From assembly GCF_014489415.1 (NCBI RefSeq), contig NZ_CP060822.1:186001-250000 (forward strand): a stretch of 64,000 nucleotides of DNA, read 5' to 3'. A program made the translations under genes and the position numbers. Origin of the DNA: Cylindrospermopsis curvispora GIHE-G1. Its GTDB lineage: Bacteria > Cyanobacteriota > Cyanobacteriia > Cyanobacteriales > Nostocaceae. This document shows, piece by piece, positions 19,457 to 28,798 of the stretch. The notes under the pieces are model-generated. The model worked only from the letters and a program-made list of their open reading frames with translations, was not told the origin of the DNA and did no database searches. The stretch's first letter is position 1. Every line of letters starts with the position of its first letter.

Positions 19457-20638
19457 ATGGTAGATCCAGAAATACAACAGTTAGTAACCTTAAATCAAGA
19501 ACTAAAAAATGTTAACAATGATTTATGTCGAAAATTGGAGAAATTAAGCAAGGAATTAGGGGAAGCGGAAAAAATTCTACAGTGGCAAAAAAAACGCTCC
19601 AGCGTCAGCGAATCCATGTTAAACCAGCAGAATCAGGAGATAACAGCTGCTCAAGAGCGAATACAGTCTCTTTCCCAACAATTGGAAACTGCTTTGCGGA
19701 ATATGGAAAGTCAGGAGATGTTTATCGAAACCCATAAAGCAGAATCACAACTAAATCAACAAAGAATCGCCCAACTAGAAAGAGAATGTACCCTCCTACA
19801 AACTAAGTGTAGTGAACAGTCTCAACAGTTACTACATTCAGAGAATACCTGTCGTGAATTAGGTATGCGACTTTTAAGACAACAGCGTCAAACCTTACAG
19901 TTTAAAGCTGCTTTAGAAAAGTGTTTAGATAATCCTGGTTTTAGTGATCAAGAGATAGATGATAATGCTTGTTATTTAGATGGAAATTCGGAGGACAGTA
20001 GATTTTATAAAAAAGTGCAGTCTTTATTATTACACAGGGAACCCATTAGACCTTGGTCAGCAATGGACTATGTGGAGTCAGAATTTAACCAACCTACTAA
20101 TGAAAATACAGAAAACACAATGGATGTCTCTGAGGAGATTTCCCATGTAGATCAGAGATTGGAAGATATTCTGTCCGTGTTTTTTGCTTCTAATCCGGAC
20201 TTGTCAAGTACATCAGATATATCACATACCAATCGGACAAATAACACCAAGGAGACCAGTATCAAAGGTGAGAGTACCTCTTTTCTGGGTGATGGATTGA
20301 CAGTCCAAAATTTAGATTCCAATCCGGAGGAAAATGAACCCAGACTAACCATGATTCCAGAAAGTCCAAAAAATATGAATAATTTACCCACAGTTAACTT
20401 GTCATCTGATAATACCATAAATACCAGTGACCAACAAAATAATTACGATCTACAATGGTCAATTCATAATTTGTCTAATAACTTCTCCCCTGTGGAACTT
20501 TTAGAGCAAGATTCAGAACAGAAATCACCCTCACCTTTGATTTACCCTGGTCGAACGGTTAAAGTGAGAAAAACCTTAGCAGCAGTAGAGCTGCCAAATT
20601 TCCCACCTCAGTCTCAAAATCAAGATGCTGCTCGGTAA
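19457..20638 (+). CDS. Coiled-coil hypothetical protein
   Basis: ATG 19457, preceded by a GAGAGAAA ribosome-binding stretch, is a better start than the in-frame TTG at 19388 that overlaps the previous gene. The product is 393 aa. Residues ~10-150 form a long Gln/Glu/Leu-rich coiled coil (LNQELKNVNNDLCRKLEKL, AQERIQSLSQQLETAL). The rest is acidic, Ser/Asn-rich and probably disordered. No catalytic domain or membrane segment is visible. Similar coiled-coil proteins are common in filamentous cyanobacteria; the function is unknown. Confidence 0.75.
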   Translation: MVDPEIQQLVTLNQELKNVNNDLCRKLEKLSKELGEAEKILQWQKKRSSVSESMLNQQNQEITAAQERIQSLSQQLETALRNMESQEMFIETHKAESQLNQQRIAQLERECTLLQTKCSEQSQQLLHSENTCRELGMRLLRQQRQTLQFKAALEKCLDNPGFSDQEIDDNACYLDGNSEDSRFYKKVQSLLLHREPIRPWSAMDYVESEFNQPTNENTENTMDVSEEISHVDQRLEDILSVFFASNPDLSSTSDISHTNRTNNTKETSIKGESTSFLGDGLTVQNLDSNPEENEPRLTMIPESPKNMNNLPTVNLSSDNTINTSDQQNNYDLQWSIHNLSNNFSPVELLEQDSEQKSPSPLIYPGRTVKVRKTLAAVELPNFPPQSQNQDAAR

Positions 20639-20725
20639 TTAACTCTTCCTAAGCTTCCGCTCTATAGGATCTACCCAAAGCTACTCAGACCTTTACAGAT
20701 CTGGACTACCTACGTTTCATCCTAG

Positions 20726-20745
20726 TCTCAAGATGATTCTTGAGA
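20726..20745. terminator. Hairpin between convergent genes
   Basis: TCTCAAGA-TGAT-TCTTGAGA, a perfect 8-bp stem between the convergent coiled-coil and CruP-like genes. A second small stem, CTCCAC/GTGGAG, follows at about 20756-20778. They may act as terminators; the remaining ~200 bp holds nothing recognisable. Confidence 0.35.
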
Positions 20746-20842
20746 GGTTTGTCTACTCCACAAGCTATCTCGGTGGAGCTTACCATTTGATCCGAACGAA
20801 TCGGAATATGAATTCCTTCAAACCATTGTTCTAGATTTTTTG

Positions 20843-22906
20843 CTATTGAGATCCCATAGGCAAATTTGAGGAAATGGAAGTGACAAACCGAGTATTAACA
20901 CGCTTACCAATGGTAACGGCATAATTAATTTCCAACAATTGTAGCCAAAGTGCGGGATACTTGGGTTCCAACCAGGACTGATTCCACTGGAGGAATGGGG
21001 TGAACCAGGTTCCCAGTAAAGCGCTTACCAGAGCATGAAAACCAAAATTAAAATAATTGCCCAACCATTTAACTAGATCCTGAAAACCCGCCATTTGCCA
21101 AATCCAAATCAGTAGAGCAGGATTTTTGCTAGCAGCTTTTATGGCTAGACGATTAAAGGTTAACCAGTCACAGCGGTCTTTAATAAAATTGTCCACTACC
21201 TGTAAAGGTTCATCCACCAGCAAGCCAAAGAAGGTATTCAGCATAGCATTTACCCTTTGGGGAGGAATAAATTTCCCCGTGGGAACCATCATTCCTTTAG
21301 AGAATAACCAAGTTACAGAAACGTTACTTTGGTAGGCACGAATTCTATTGAGATGTGTAAAACTCAGTAGATTATGTTTTAAAGCCGTGTTCAGCAGAGT
21401 CGTTAAACGCTCCAGATTGCGAACCAAAGAACCAAAACCAGTAAACACCAAAGGAGATTGTAAAGAAGCGGAATCACCAATGGCAATTATGCGGTTAAAA
21501 GCCACCTTGCGATCTTTACTACTGGTGCTAAAATGCCCGGGTATATAGCCAAAAGTAGCCTTTTTCCACACCAGGTTATCCAGTTCACAACGGCGATATT
21601 CTGGCAAAATTGCGAAAAAGTCCTCATACATTTCCAAAAGAGAACCGGGATTTTCACCATTTACCTGATGATAGTGAAATAGATAAATTGTCAGTTCTTC
21701 CCCCTTTCCTGGAAACAACTCCCAAATTAACTGTCTTCCTCTGGAAATATCCCCGTGACTATACAAAACATCTCCATACTGGGAATCCCACACCCCAGGA
21801 GCGAATCCTTTCTCTATAATAGCACCTACCGTAGGACACACACTATCAAAAGCTCTACCACCATTTAATTGCCAAGCTATAGGAGAAGCAGTACCCATAG
21901 CATCTACGAGTAATCTACCCCCAACTAGTTTCTCCTTTTCCGTATTTATACTCTTGACAGTTACACTAACTTGTGAGTCAGTGACATCTGCTCGCACAAA
22001 TTCCGTTTCATCCCAAATATCACCACCAGCATCTCGCAGTTTTTGACCACATAGGGTTAATAATTTCTCAGCATCCAGAGCCACATTGAGAACCGTAGGT
22101 GTGTGTAATACAGGTGCTTGCAGGTCAGATGGATTATTGGCATCAAAAAACTTATTAAAACCATCTTTATACTCTCTAGCAATAATAGTTTCTACTTCTT
22201 CATTTGTGAGTAAGTTTAGATTGATTAAACTTTGAATTTCATCGCGAGAAATATTCCATTCCCTATTCATTCTGCCAAAAGGTAATCTTTCAATCAGTAG
22301 CACCTTATAACCCAATCTAGCCATAACTGCAGCGTGGATTGAACCCAGGGCACCACCGATATAGATTAGGTCATATATTAGGCCAGATGAGTTTTCTGGT
22401 GGGGTTGTTTGGTGGTCAAAAACTACCTGACGGGGTTGCTGAGGACTTTTGACACCTTCTCGCCAACGTTGCTCCCACCAGTAAACACGTTTAAGATCAT
22501 ATTCCCCATTGGGAATTTTCTGAAAATACTTGACAGTTAGAGGATAATAGGGTTCTAATTCTGTAAAAATTGACCTTTGGGGGTCAATCTTTGGGGGATC
22601 GGGGTATTGGTAGGGAAAGCGGCTCCGAATACCCACAGTTAAGCGTCGTAAAACTAAACCTTCTCTTCCAAACGGTTTATCTCCCCAACGAAACACCTTT
22701 AAGTATGTTGTCCGCTGTACAGACCAAACAAAAATCGAGAGTTCCGTAGCTAAATGTTTTTCAATAGATAAACCCTCATTTACCACGCGAACTCCTTGTG
22801 GAGTTAGTAATTTTTCTCCATCTCCCGGAACAAACTCTGTTTGTAGCCAGTCCCGGACAGCACCACTATCGCTGGTGGGAATTTCTAAGTAAAGAAGCTC
22901 TTTCAT
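20843..22906 (-). CDS. FAD-dependent oxidoreductase, CruA/CruP lycopene cyclase family
   Basis: Flavoprotein with a Rossmann FAD/NAD fold beginning near residue 175 (YDLIYIGGALGSIHAAVMA, then KVLLIERLPFGRMNREWNISRDE). That REWNISRDE region is characteristic of the CruA/CruP group of carotenoid cyclases. A second flavin-binding segment, IAIGDSASLQSPLVFTGFGS, lies near residue 460. At 687 aa it has a ~170-residue N-terminal extension and a hydrophobic C-terminal part, as CruP proteins do. CruP is a paralogue whose cyclase role is debated and linked to oxidative stress in plants, so cyclase activity is not assured. No other carotenoid gene is adjacent. Confidence 0.72.
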   Translation of the reverse strand: MKELLYLEIPTSDSGAVRDWLQTEFVPGDGEKLLTPQGVRVVNEGLSIEKHLATELSIFVWSVQRTTYLKVFRWGDKPFGREGLVLRRLTVGIRSRFPYQYPDPPKIDPQRSIFTELEPYYPLTVKYFQKIPNGEYDLKRVYWWEQRWREGVKSPQQPRQVVFDHQTTPPENSSGLIYDLIYIGGALGSIHAAVMARLGYKVLLIERLPFGRMNREWNISRDEIQSLINLNLLTNEEVETIIAREYKDGFNKFFDANNPSDLQAPVLHTPTVLNVALDAEKLLTLCGQKLRDAGGDIWDETEFVRADVTDSQVSVTVKSINTEKEKLVGGRLLVDAMGTASPIAWQLNGGRAFDSVCPTVGAIIEKGFAPGVWDSQYGDVLYSHGDISRGRQLIWELFPGKGEELTIYLFHYHQVNGENPGSLLEMYEDFFAILPEYRRCELDNLVWKKATFGYIPGHFSTSSKDRKVAFNRIIAIGDSASLQSPLVFTGFGSLVRNLERLTTLLNTALKHNLLSFTHLNRIRAYQSNVSVTWLFSKGMMVPTGKFIPPQRVNAMLNTFFGLLVDEPLQVVDNFIKDRCDWLTFNRLAIKAASKNPALLIWIWQMAGFQDLVKWLGNYFNFGFHALVSALLGTWFTPFLQWNQSWLEPKYPALWLQLLEINYAVTIGKRVNTRFVTSISSNLPMGSQ

Positions 22907-22991
22907 TTTCTAGTGATATCTCCCCATGTTTTTGTGATGTTGTTGTAAACGTACCCAAACTTACCTAAAAAATTTATCCTAAATTCGCGCC

Positions 22992-23225
22992 ATGAATTAT
23001 CCTATCCCACAGAGTCCCCAAGAAATCGTCGCCCTGCGACAACAACCCGTTGATGAAGAGTTAGTAGCTGCCGCCATTGCAGGATTAGTCCAGTTAGGTC
23101 GCGCCCAAGGGCAGTCGCTAGAAGATTTAACCGCTCAAGTGCTAGAAGAGGATCCCATGTTAGACCGCCAACAAAGAAGATGGCTGAGCCAGTTGGTAGC
23201 ACAAGCATGGGAAATTTTCTCATAA
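22992..23225 (+). CDS. Small conserved cyanobacterial protein
   Basis: 77 aa, ATG start, divergent from the CruP-like gene with 85 bp between. The acidic/Gln-rich helical sequence has no membrane segment, and codon use looks like that of its neighbours. Its short residue pattern (VDEELVAAAIAGLVQLGRAQG, LLxxDPMLDRQQRRWLSQLVAQAW-like) resembles small hypothetical proteins seen across cyanobacteria. No function can be assigned. Confidence 0.65.
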   Translation: MNYPIPQSPQEIVALRQQPVDEELVAAAIAGLVQLGRAQGQSLEDLTAQVLEEDPMLDRQQRRWLSQLVAQAWEIFS

Positions 23226-23234
23226 ATCTTGCCC

Positions 23235-24251
23235 TCATCTCCTGTACTCATCACCACAGTCTCCTATCACCTCATACAAATCTCGTGATTGTTGGGAAAC
23301 CCTATTGATGATTTTGATATCTTCATCATCCAAATCAAACTCAAAAACCCGCTGATTATCTGCTATGTGTTCGCTAATTCCCAGCCTTGCGCCTACGATT
23401 ACACCTGCTACTGCTGGCTCTTTTAGAATATAATTGATAGCCACATTAGCAATAGTAGCGTGATACTTATCTGCTACTTGTTTAAGAGTGGCAAGTAGGG
23501 ACTGGAACAATTGCCATCCACCCCAAGCATCAATCATGTTCTTGTACTTTTTCAAGCTAATGGTATTTAAATCAAAACTGCGCGGTTCTGGTTGTCCCAA
23601 ATATTTTTCGGATAAGAAACCACCGCAAATGGTACCATAAGTCAATAGCTTAATATTGTGTGCTTCACAAAATTTACTCATATTTACTTCTGGTCTTCTA
23701 TCAACCAGAGAATACTGGACTTGATTGGAAACAATTCTTATGCCAGCTTGGGTAATGATTTGTAAGTGTTCCGTATCGAAGTTAGTCAAAGCTATGTGTT
23801 TAATTTTACCCTCAGCTTGTAATTCTGCCATATACTTGAGAGCGTCTAGGTAACTAGGGTTACCATATTCCCACCAGTGAAACTGCATTAAGTCCAGGGA
23901 TGGTACATCCATTCTCCTCAGGGAAATATTAATATTCTCTTCGACGATGGATTTAGTCATATTGACAGGGCGAGGGACCCATTTAGTGAAGGTTTGAATA
24001 TTATTAGCTGCTAACTCTCCACGCTGTGCTATTAACTGACGACGAAACTCCCCGATTAAATCTTCTGCTGGTCCATAATGATCTGCTAGATCCCAGGTGG
24101 TAAAACCAGCATCAATATATTTGAACATTGCATTTAAAGCATTTTTTGGCACAATGCGTCCGTGTCCGCCAGAAACTTGCCACATTCCATTTAAAATGCG
24201 GCAAATTCGTAAATCAGGAGTAAGTTGTAAATAGCTTTTTGTAGGTAGCAT
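23235..24251 (-). CDS. Aldo/keto reductase
   Basis: NAD(P)H-dependent (alpha/beta)8-barrel oxidoreductase. The catalytic tetrad is visible: Asp in TTWDLADHYGPAEDL (about 54), Tyr a few residues on (about 59), Lys in TFTKWVPRP (about 90) and His in LMQFHWWEYG (about 124). The nucleotide-binding C-terminal loop VAGVIVGARLGISEHIADN is present. Length 338 aa is usual. The substrate cannot be told from sequence. It faces the plus-strand small gene, ending 9 bp from its stop. Confidence 0.9.
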   Translation of the reverse strand: MLPTKSYLQLTPDLRICRILNGMWQVSGGHGRIVPKNALNAMFKYIDAGFTTWDLADHYGPAEDLIGEFRRQLIAQRGELAANNIQTFTKWVPRPVNMTKSIVEENINISLRRMDVPSLDLMQFHWWEYGNPSYLDALKYMAELQAEGKIKHIALTNFDTEHLQIITQAGIRIVSNQVQYSLVDRRPEVNMSKFCEAHNIKLLTYGTICGGFLSEKYLGQPEPRSFDLNTISLKKYKNMIDAWGGWQLFQSLLATLKQVADKYHATIANVAINYILKEPAVAGVIVGARLGISEHIADNQRVFEFDLDDEDIKIINRVSQQSRDLYEVIGDCGDEYRR

Positions 24252-24472
24252 AATAGTTTGTTTTAATGGATTTTAAAAAGGGGTTATTTAGTAGTAGTTA
24301 GTCTAAATATAGCACTTTTTGTGAGCTGTATATTTTGAAAGCAGTTTTTGCAGGTTGGATTGACGCAAGGAAAACCAGCGGCCTAAAATTTTGCCATATT
24401 TGGCAGATTATACCAGAAAGGCGATCACTCCGCCACAGGAGTAGGAGTACCCTTCTACAAATACAGCAGATT

Positions 24473-25133
24473 TCATGTAAATAAACCACAATGATTGAAC
24501 CAATTAAGCGCATTCTCTACTGTAATATAATTTACTGCACTTGTCATGGACTCATTTAGGGCTTCTAAGGTTCGTGCCTCACGACTACGGAGAAATTGCT
24601 TTAATTTTGACCAACATAATTCTATCGGAGAGTGGAGTCTCCTGTTCACTGGCATTTAAGTAGGGAGGCACAATTATTTGTAGGATAGGTTAGCAGTAGC
24701 GTAACCCATGGGGGTGTTGGGTTTCATACTTCAACCCAACCTACGTTCATCTTATATTTAATTCCACCGACCTACTTAGACTTTTTTTATGACGTAGACC
24801 CAACTTTTCTAAGGCTCGATGCATGGTTGTGATACTAACACTAGTGCCCGTCGTTTCTCTCAGGCGATCGCATAATTCTGAAAGCAGTAAATCATTTTTC
24901 TCATCCAGCCAAGACTTGATCATGTTTAAATATTGGCCTGCAATTATAGGCTTTTCATATCCTCCACATTGCTTTGGCTCAACTTGCCCAGTTTCACGAT
25001 AACGACGTACTAAATTTCTCACAAATGATAAGCTGACCTTGAATCTTTCTGCCAACTGGCGTTGAGATCCCTCTCGAGCAACCCATGCTACAATCACGCG
25101 ATTACGCAAATCTATTGAATAAGGTTTTGGCAT
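24473..25133 (-). pseudogene. IS630-family transposase, disrupted by deletion and MITE
   Basis: The N-terminal half (24779-25133) starts MPKPYSIDLRNRVIVAW and has the helix-turn-helix region (SQRQLAERFKVSLSFVRNL). The C-terminal end (24473-24640) reads SPIELCWSKLKQFL and ENALNWFNHCGLF. Between them lies a 122-bp MITE at a TA site. Removing it restores HKKSLNASEQETP, the expected continuation, after which roughly 170 codons including the catalytic core are missing and the frame shifts into SPIEL. The gene thus suffered two separate events and is dead. Confidence 0.88.
24657..24778 (+). repeat. MITE copy B inside IS630 transposase
   Basis: Long form, 122 bp including both TA copies: TA-AGTAGGGAGGCACAATT at the left and CCACCGACCTACT-TA at the right. 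Two hairpins lie inside: GGGTTA/TAACCC-type near the middle left and GTTGGGTT/AACCCAAC at the middle right. On the minus strand it supplies the stop codon that ends the transposase N-terminal fragment. Confidence 0.9.
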
Positions 25134-25299
25134 ATAATTTGACAGCATTTTTACTCTATTTTAGTTTATTACCCTTATTATAGCTTATCTTATTTTGGAG
25201 TTTAACTACATGAAAATTGCTGTAAAATAGATTTTTATGGAATAAAATCATTAAAGGGGTTTACCACAAACCCGCGCCCTTGATAGCTCAGACTTCACC

Positions 25300-26844
25300 A
25301 TGCCCAAACACTTTAACACTGCTGGTCCTTGCCAATCTGATATCCACTACATGCTCTCCCCAACAGTTCGCCTACCGGACTTGAAAGCACTAATCGATGG
25401 ACGCAATTACTTTATCATTCATGCACCGCGACAAGTAGGCAAAACCACTGCTATGATAGCCCTAGCCCAAGAATTGACTGATAGTGGGGAATATATCGCC
25501 GTGATGCTTTCTTTAGAAGTAGGGGCACCCTTCTCCAGGGATCCGGGTATGGCTGAACGTGCAATTTTGGATGAATGGCAAGAATCCGCTTGTGTTTACC
25601 TATCAACTAATCTCCACCCACCCCGTTGGCCAGCATCTCAACCAGGACGGCAAATTGGAGCCGCGTTAGCCAGTTGGGCTAAAGTTGCTACTCGTCCCCT
25701 AGTGGTTTTCCTGGATGAAATTGATGCTTTAGCAGATGAAACACTGATTTCTGTTTTTAGACAACTACGCTCAGGTTACAATCGCCGTCCCCATAGCTTT
25801 CCCCATTCGGTAGGGTTGATTGGTATGCGGGATGTGCGGGACTATAAGGTTAAATCTGGTGGAAGTGAACGACTTAATACGTCAAGTCCTTTCAATATCA
25901 AGGCTGAGTCTTTAACTCTCAATAATTTTACCTTACCAGAAGTAGAAGAACTTTACTTACAACATACACAAGCGACGGGACAGGTTTTTACCCCCGAAGC
26001 CATCTACCGTGCATTTTATTTAACCGATGGACAACCGTGGTTAGTCAACGCCCTAGCTCGTCAAGCTACCCAGGTTTTGGTGAAAGATATCACCCAACCC
26101 ATTACTACTCAAGTGATTAACCAGGCTAAGGAAATTCTTATTCAGCGCCAGGATACTCATTTAGACAGCTTAGCAGAAAGATTACGGGAAGATAGAGTCA
26201 AAACCATTATTGAACCAATTTTAGCGGGTGAAGATTTACCTGATGTACCCCAGGATGATATTCGTTACGTCCTGGATTTAGGACTGTGTCGAGACCGAGG
26301 ACAGGGTTTGGAAATTGCCAATCCAATTTATCGGGAAGTTCTACCCTTGGTGTTAAGTTACACAACCAGGGCTTCCATTGGAGTTATTGAACCTCGTTGG
26401 TTAAATGAACAAGGGGAGCTATTACCCGATGAATTATTGGAAGCATTTCTGGAATTTTGGCGACAACATGGGGAACCACTGCTTAAAAGTGCGCCCTACC
26501 ATGAGATTGCTCCCCATTTGGTATTAATGTCATTTTTACATCGAGTAGTAAACGGTGGTGGTACGCTAGAACGGGAATATGCCATTGGTTCTGGAAGAAT
26601 GGATATTTGTTTACGCTATGGCAAGGTAGTGATGGGCATAGAATTAAAGGTGCGGAGGGAAAAGTTGGATCCCTTAACCAAGGGTTTAACACAATTGGAT
26701 AAATACCTGGATGGGTTAGGATTGGATAGAGGGTGGTTAGTGATTTTTGATCGCCGTGCGGGATTACCACCCATGGGAGAGAGAATTAGTACGGAGGAGG
26801 TCATTAGTCCAGGGGGACGAACCATTACCGTCATTCGTAGTTAG
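25300..26844 (+). CDS. AAA-like ATPase fused to PD-(D/E)XK nuclease domain, copy 1
   Basis: 514 aa, ATG start. The N-terminal AAA-like/STAND-type ATPase has Walker A APRQVGKTTAM (about residues 41-51) and Walker B VVFLDEIDAL (about 135-143). A helical region follows (to about 300), then a middle segment, and a C-terminal PD-(D/E)XK-type domain with Asp in GSGRMDICLRYG and the ExK pair in GIELKV (about 432-455). Such ATPase-nuclease proteins are abundant in cyanobacteria and have no settled role; defence or mobile-element functions are plausible inference. A near-identical tandem copy starts 72 bp after the stop. Residues ~303-380 differ strongly from that copy while flanks are almost identical. 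Confidence 0.85.
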   Translation: MPKHFNTAGPCQSDIHYMLSPTVRLPDLKALIDGRNYFIIHAPRQVGKTTAMIALAQELTDSGEYIAVMLSLEVGAPFSRDPGMAERAILDEWQESACVYLSTNLHPPRWPASQPGRQIGAALASWAKVATRPLVVFLDEIDALADETLISVFRQLRSGYNRRPHSFPHSVGLIGMRDVRDYKVKSGGSERLNTSSPFNIKAESLTLNNFTLPEVEELYLQHTQATGQVFTPEAIYRAFYLTDGQPWLVNALARQATQVLVKDITQPITTQVINQAKEILIQRQDTHLDSLAERLREDRVKTIIEPILAGEDLPDVPQDDIRYVLDLGLCRDRGQGLEIANPIYREVLPLVLSYTTRASIGVIEPRWLNEQGELLPDELLEAFLEFWRQHGEPLLKSAPYHEIAPHLVLMSFLHRVVNGGGTLEREYAIGSGRMDICLRYGKVVMGIELKVRREKLDPLTKGLTQLDKYLDGLGLDRGWLVIFDRRAGLPPMGERISTEEVISPGGRTITVIRS

Positions 26845-26916
26845 GGAGATTACCTACAGTATCACACTCTTATTCCCCCTTATAAACATAATATAGTCTA
26901 ATACTCATACCTCACC

Positions 26917-28464
26917 ATGCCCAAACACTTTAACACTGCTGGTCCTTGCCAATCTGATATCCACTACATGCTCTCCCCAACAGTTCGCCTACCGGACTTG
27001 AAAGCACTAATCGATGGACGCAATTACTTTATCATTCATGCACCGCGACAAGTAGGCAAAACCACTGCTATGATAGCCCTAGCTCAAGAATTGACTGATA
27101 GTGGGGAATATATCGCCGTGATGCTTTCTTTAGAAGTAGGGGCACCCTTCTCCAGGGATCCGGGTATGGCTGAACGTGCAATTTTGGATGAATGGCAAGA
27201 ATCCGCTTGTGTTTACCTATCAACTAATCTCCACCCACCCCGTTGGCCAGCATCTCAACCAGGACGGCAAATTGGAGCCGCGTTAGCCAGTTGGGCTAAA
27301 GTTGCTACTCGTCCCCTAGTGGTTTTCCTGGATGAAATTGATGCTTTAGCAGATGAAACACTGATTTCTGTTCTTAGACAACTACGCTCAGGTTACAATC
27401 GCCGTCCCCATAGCTTTCCCCATTCGGTAGGGTTGATTGGTATGCGGGATGTGCGGGACTATAAGGTTAAATCTGGTGGAAGTGAACGACTTAATACGTC
27501 AAGTCCTTTCAATATCAAGGCTGAGTCTTTAACTCTCAATAATTTTACCTTACCAGAAGTAGAAGAACTTTACTTACAACATACACAAGCGACGGGACAG
27601 GTTTTTACCCCCGAAGCCATCTACCGTGCATTTTATTTAACCGATGGACAACCGTGGTTAGTCAACGCCCTAGCTCGTCAAGCTACCCAGGTTTTGGTGA
27701 AAGATATCACCCAACCCATTACTGCTCAAGTGATTAACCAGGCTAAGGAAATTCTCATTCAGCGCCAGGATACCCATTTAGATAGCTTAGCAGAAAGATT
27801 ACGGGAAGATAGAGTCAAAACCATTATTCAACCCATGTTAGCTGGTGAAGACTTAGCTGATACGCCAGAAGACAACTTACGATACGTGTTAGATCTGGGT
27901 TTATGCCGTCGCGATCGCGGGGGTGCACTAGAAATTGCTAACCCCATTTATCGGGAGATTTTACCTAAAGCTTTAGCCTCCGTGGCGATCGCCTCTTTAA
28001 CCTCGGTGGAACCCAACTGGTTAAACCCTGATGGCACACTCAACCCTCAAATCCTATTAGACTCTTTTTTGGAATTTTGGCGACAACATGGGGAACCACT
28101 GCTTAAAAGTGCGCCCTACCATGAGATTGCTCCCCATTTGGTATTAATGGCATTTTTACATCGAGTAGTAAACGGTGGTGGTACGCTAGAACGGGAATAT
28201 GCCATTGGTTCTGGAAGAATGGATATTTGTTTACGCTATGGCAAGGTAGTGATGGGCATAGAATTAAAGGTGCGGAGGGAAAAGTTGGATCCCTTAACCA
28301 AGGGTTTAACACAATTGGATAAATACCTGGATGGGTTAGGATTGGATAGAGGGTGGTTAGTGATTTTTGATCGCCGTGCGGGATTACCACCCATGGGAGA
28401 GAGAATTAGTACGGAAGAGGTCATTAGTCCAGGGGGACGAACCATTACCGTCATTCGTAGTTAG
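26917..28464 (+). CDS. AAA-like ATPase fused to PD-(D/E)XK nuclease domain, copy 2
   Basis: 515 aa tandem duplicate of the preceding gene; start positions differ by 1617 bp. The first ~300 residues differ at only a couple of positions (F/L in ISVFRQL, T/A in PITTQV), and the last ~130 differ at one (LMSF/LMAF). The segment between (about 303-380) is only about half identical and contains a HIP1 octamer (GCGATCGC) absent from copy 1. Walker A, Walker B and the D...ExK nuclease residues are intact. The two genes probably arose by duplication with later gene conversion, or one copy picked up the middle of another paralogue. Confidence 0.85.
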   Translation: MPKHFNTAGPCQSDIHYMLSPTVRLPDLKALIDGRNYFIIHAPRQVGKTTAMIALAQELTDSGEYIAVMLSLEVGAPFSRDPGMAERAILDEWQESACVYLSTNLHPPRWPASQPGRQIGAALASWAKVATRPLVVFLDEIDALADETLISVLRQLRSGYNRRPHSFPHSVGLIGMRDVRDYKVKSGGSERLNTSSPFNIKAESLTLNNFTLPEVEELYLQHTQATGQVFTPEAIYRAFYLTDGQPWLVNALARQATQVLVKDITQPITAQVINQAKEILIQRQDTHLDSLAERLREDRVKTIIQPMLAGEDLADTPEDNLRYVLDLGLCRRDRGGALEIANPIYREILPKALASVAIASLTSVEPNWLNPDGTLNPQILLDSFLEFWRQHGEPLLKSAPYHEIAPHLVLMAFLHRVVNGGGTLEREYAIGSGRMDICLRYGKVVMGIELKVRREKLDPLTKGLTQLDKYLDGLGLDRGWLVIFDRRAGLPPMGERISTEEVISPGGRTITVIRS

Positions 28465-28496
28465 GGAGATTACCTATAGTATCACACTCTTATTCC

Positions 28497-28622
28497 CCAT
28501 TCGGTAGGGTTGATTGGTATGCGGGATGTCTGGATGGGTTAGGATTGGATAGAGGGTGGTTAGTGATTTTTGATCGCCGTGCGGGATTACCACCCATAGG
28601 AGAGAGAATTAGTACGGAAGAG
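28497..28622 (+). pseudogene. Debris of a third ATPase-nuclease copy
   Basis: Bases 28497-28531 repeat the CATTCGGTAGGGTTGATTGG region of the ATPase genes (as at 27420-27452). They join directly to a stretch matching their 3' part (GGATGGGTTAGGATTGG through GAGAGAATTAGTACGGAAGAG; as at 28329-28419). About 900 bp between these points are missing. At 28622 it joins IS200/IS605 sequence. Confidence 0.8.
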
Positions 28623-28798
28623 AAACTTCCTAGCCTATGGACTAATAGTTATTTTTATTCCACTGCTGGACAGGTTTCAGCAGATGTTATTAAAAGGTAT
28701 ATTGAAGATCCGCATCACGGTTAAATATCAAGGCGAATAAATTCGCCGTTGGCACTTCCTGTCTAAAGCCAAGTGGCTTCCGTGCCGGCGATTTTCTT
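28623..28798 (-). mobile_element. IS200/IS605 left-end remnant with tnpA 3' end (copy 3, reversed)
   Basis: Reverse complement of the left ends of copies 1 and 2. It encodes the tnpA C-terminus, with a native ending VIKRYIEDPHHG followed by TAA, then the left-end palindromes, and stops at AAGAAAATCG. Beyond this the reverse strand reads TCAC (28802-28799), the same target as the other copies. The rest of the element, including tnpB, is absent. Confidence 0.82.
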
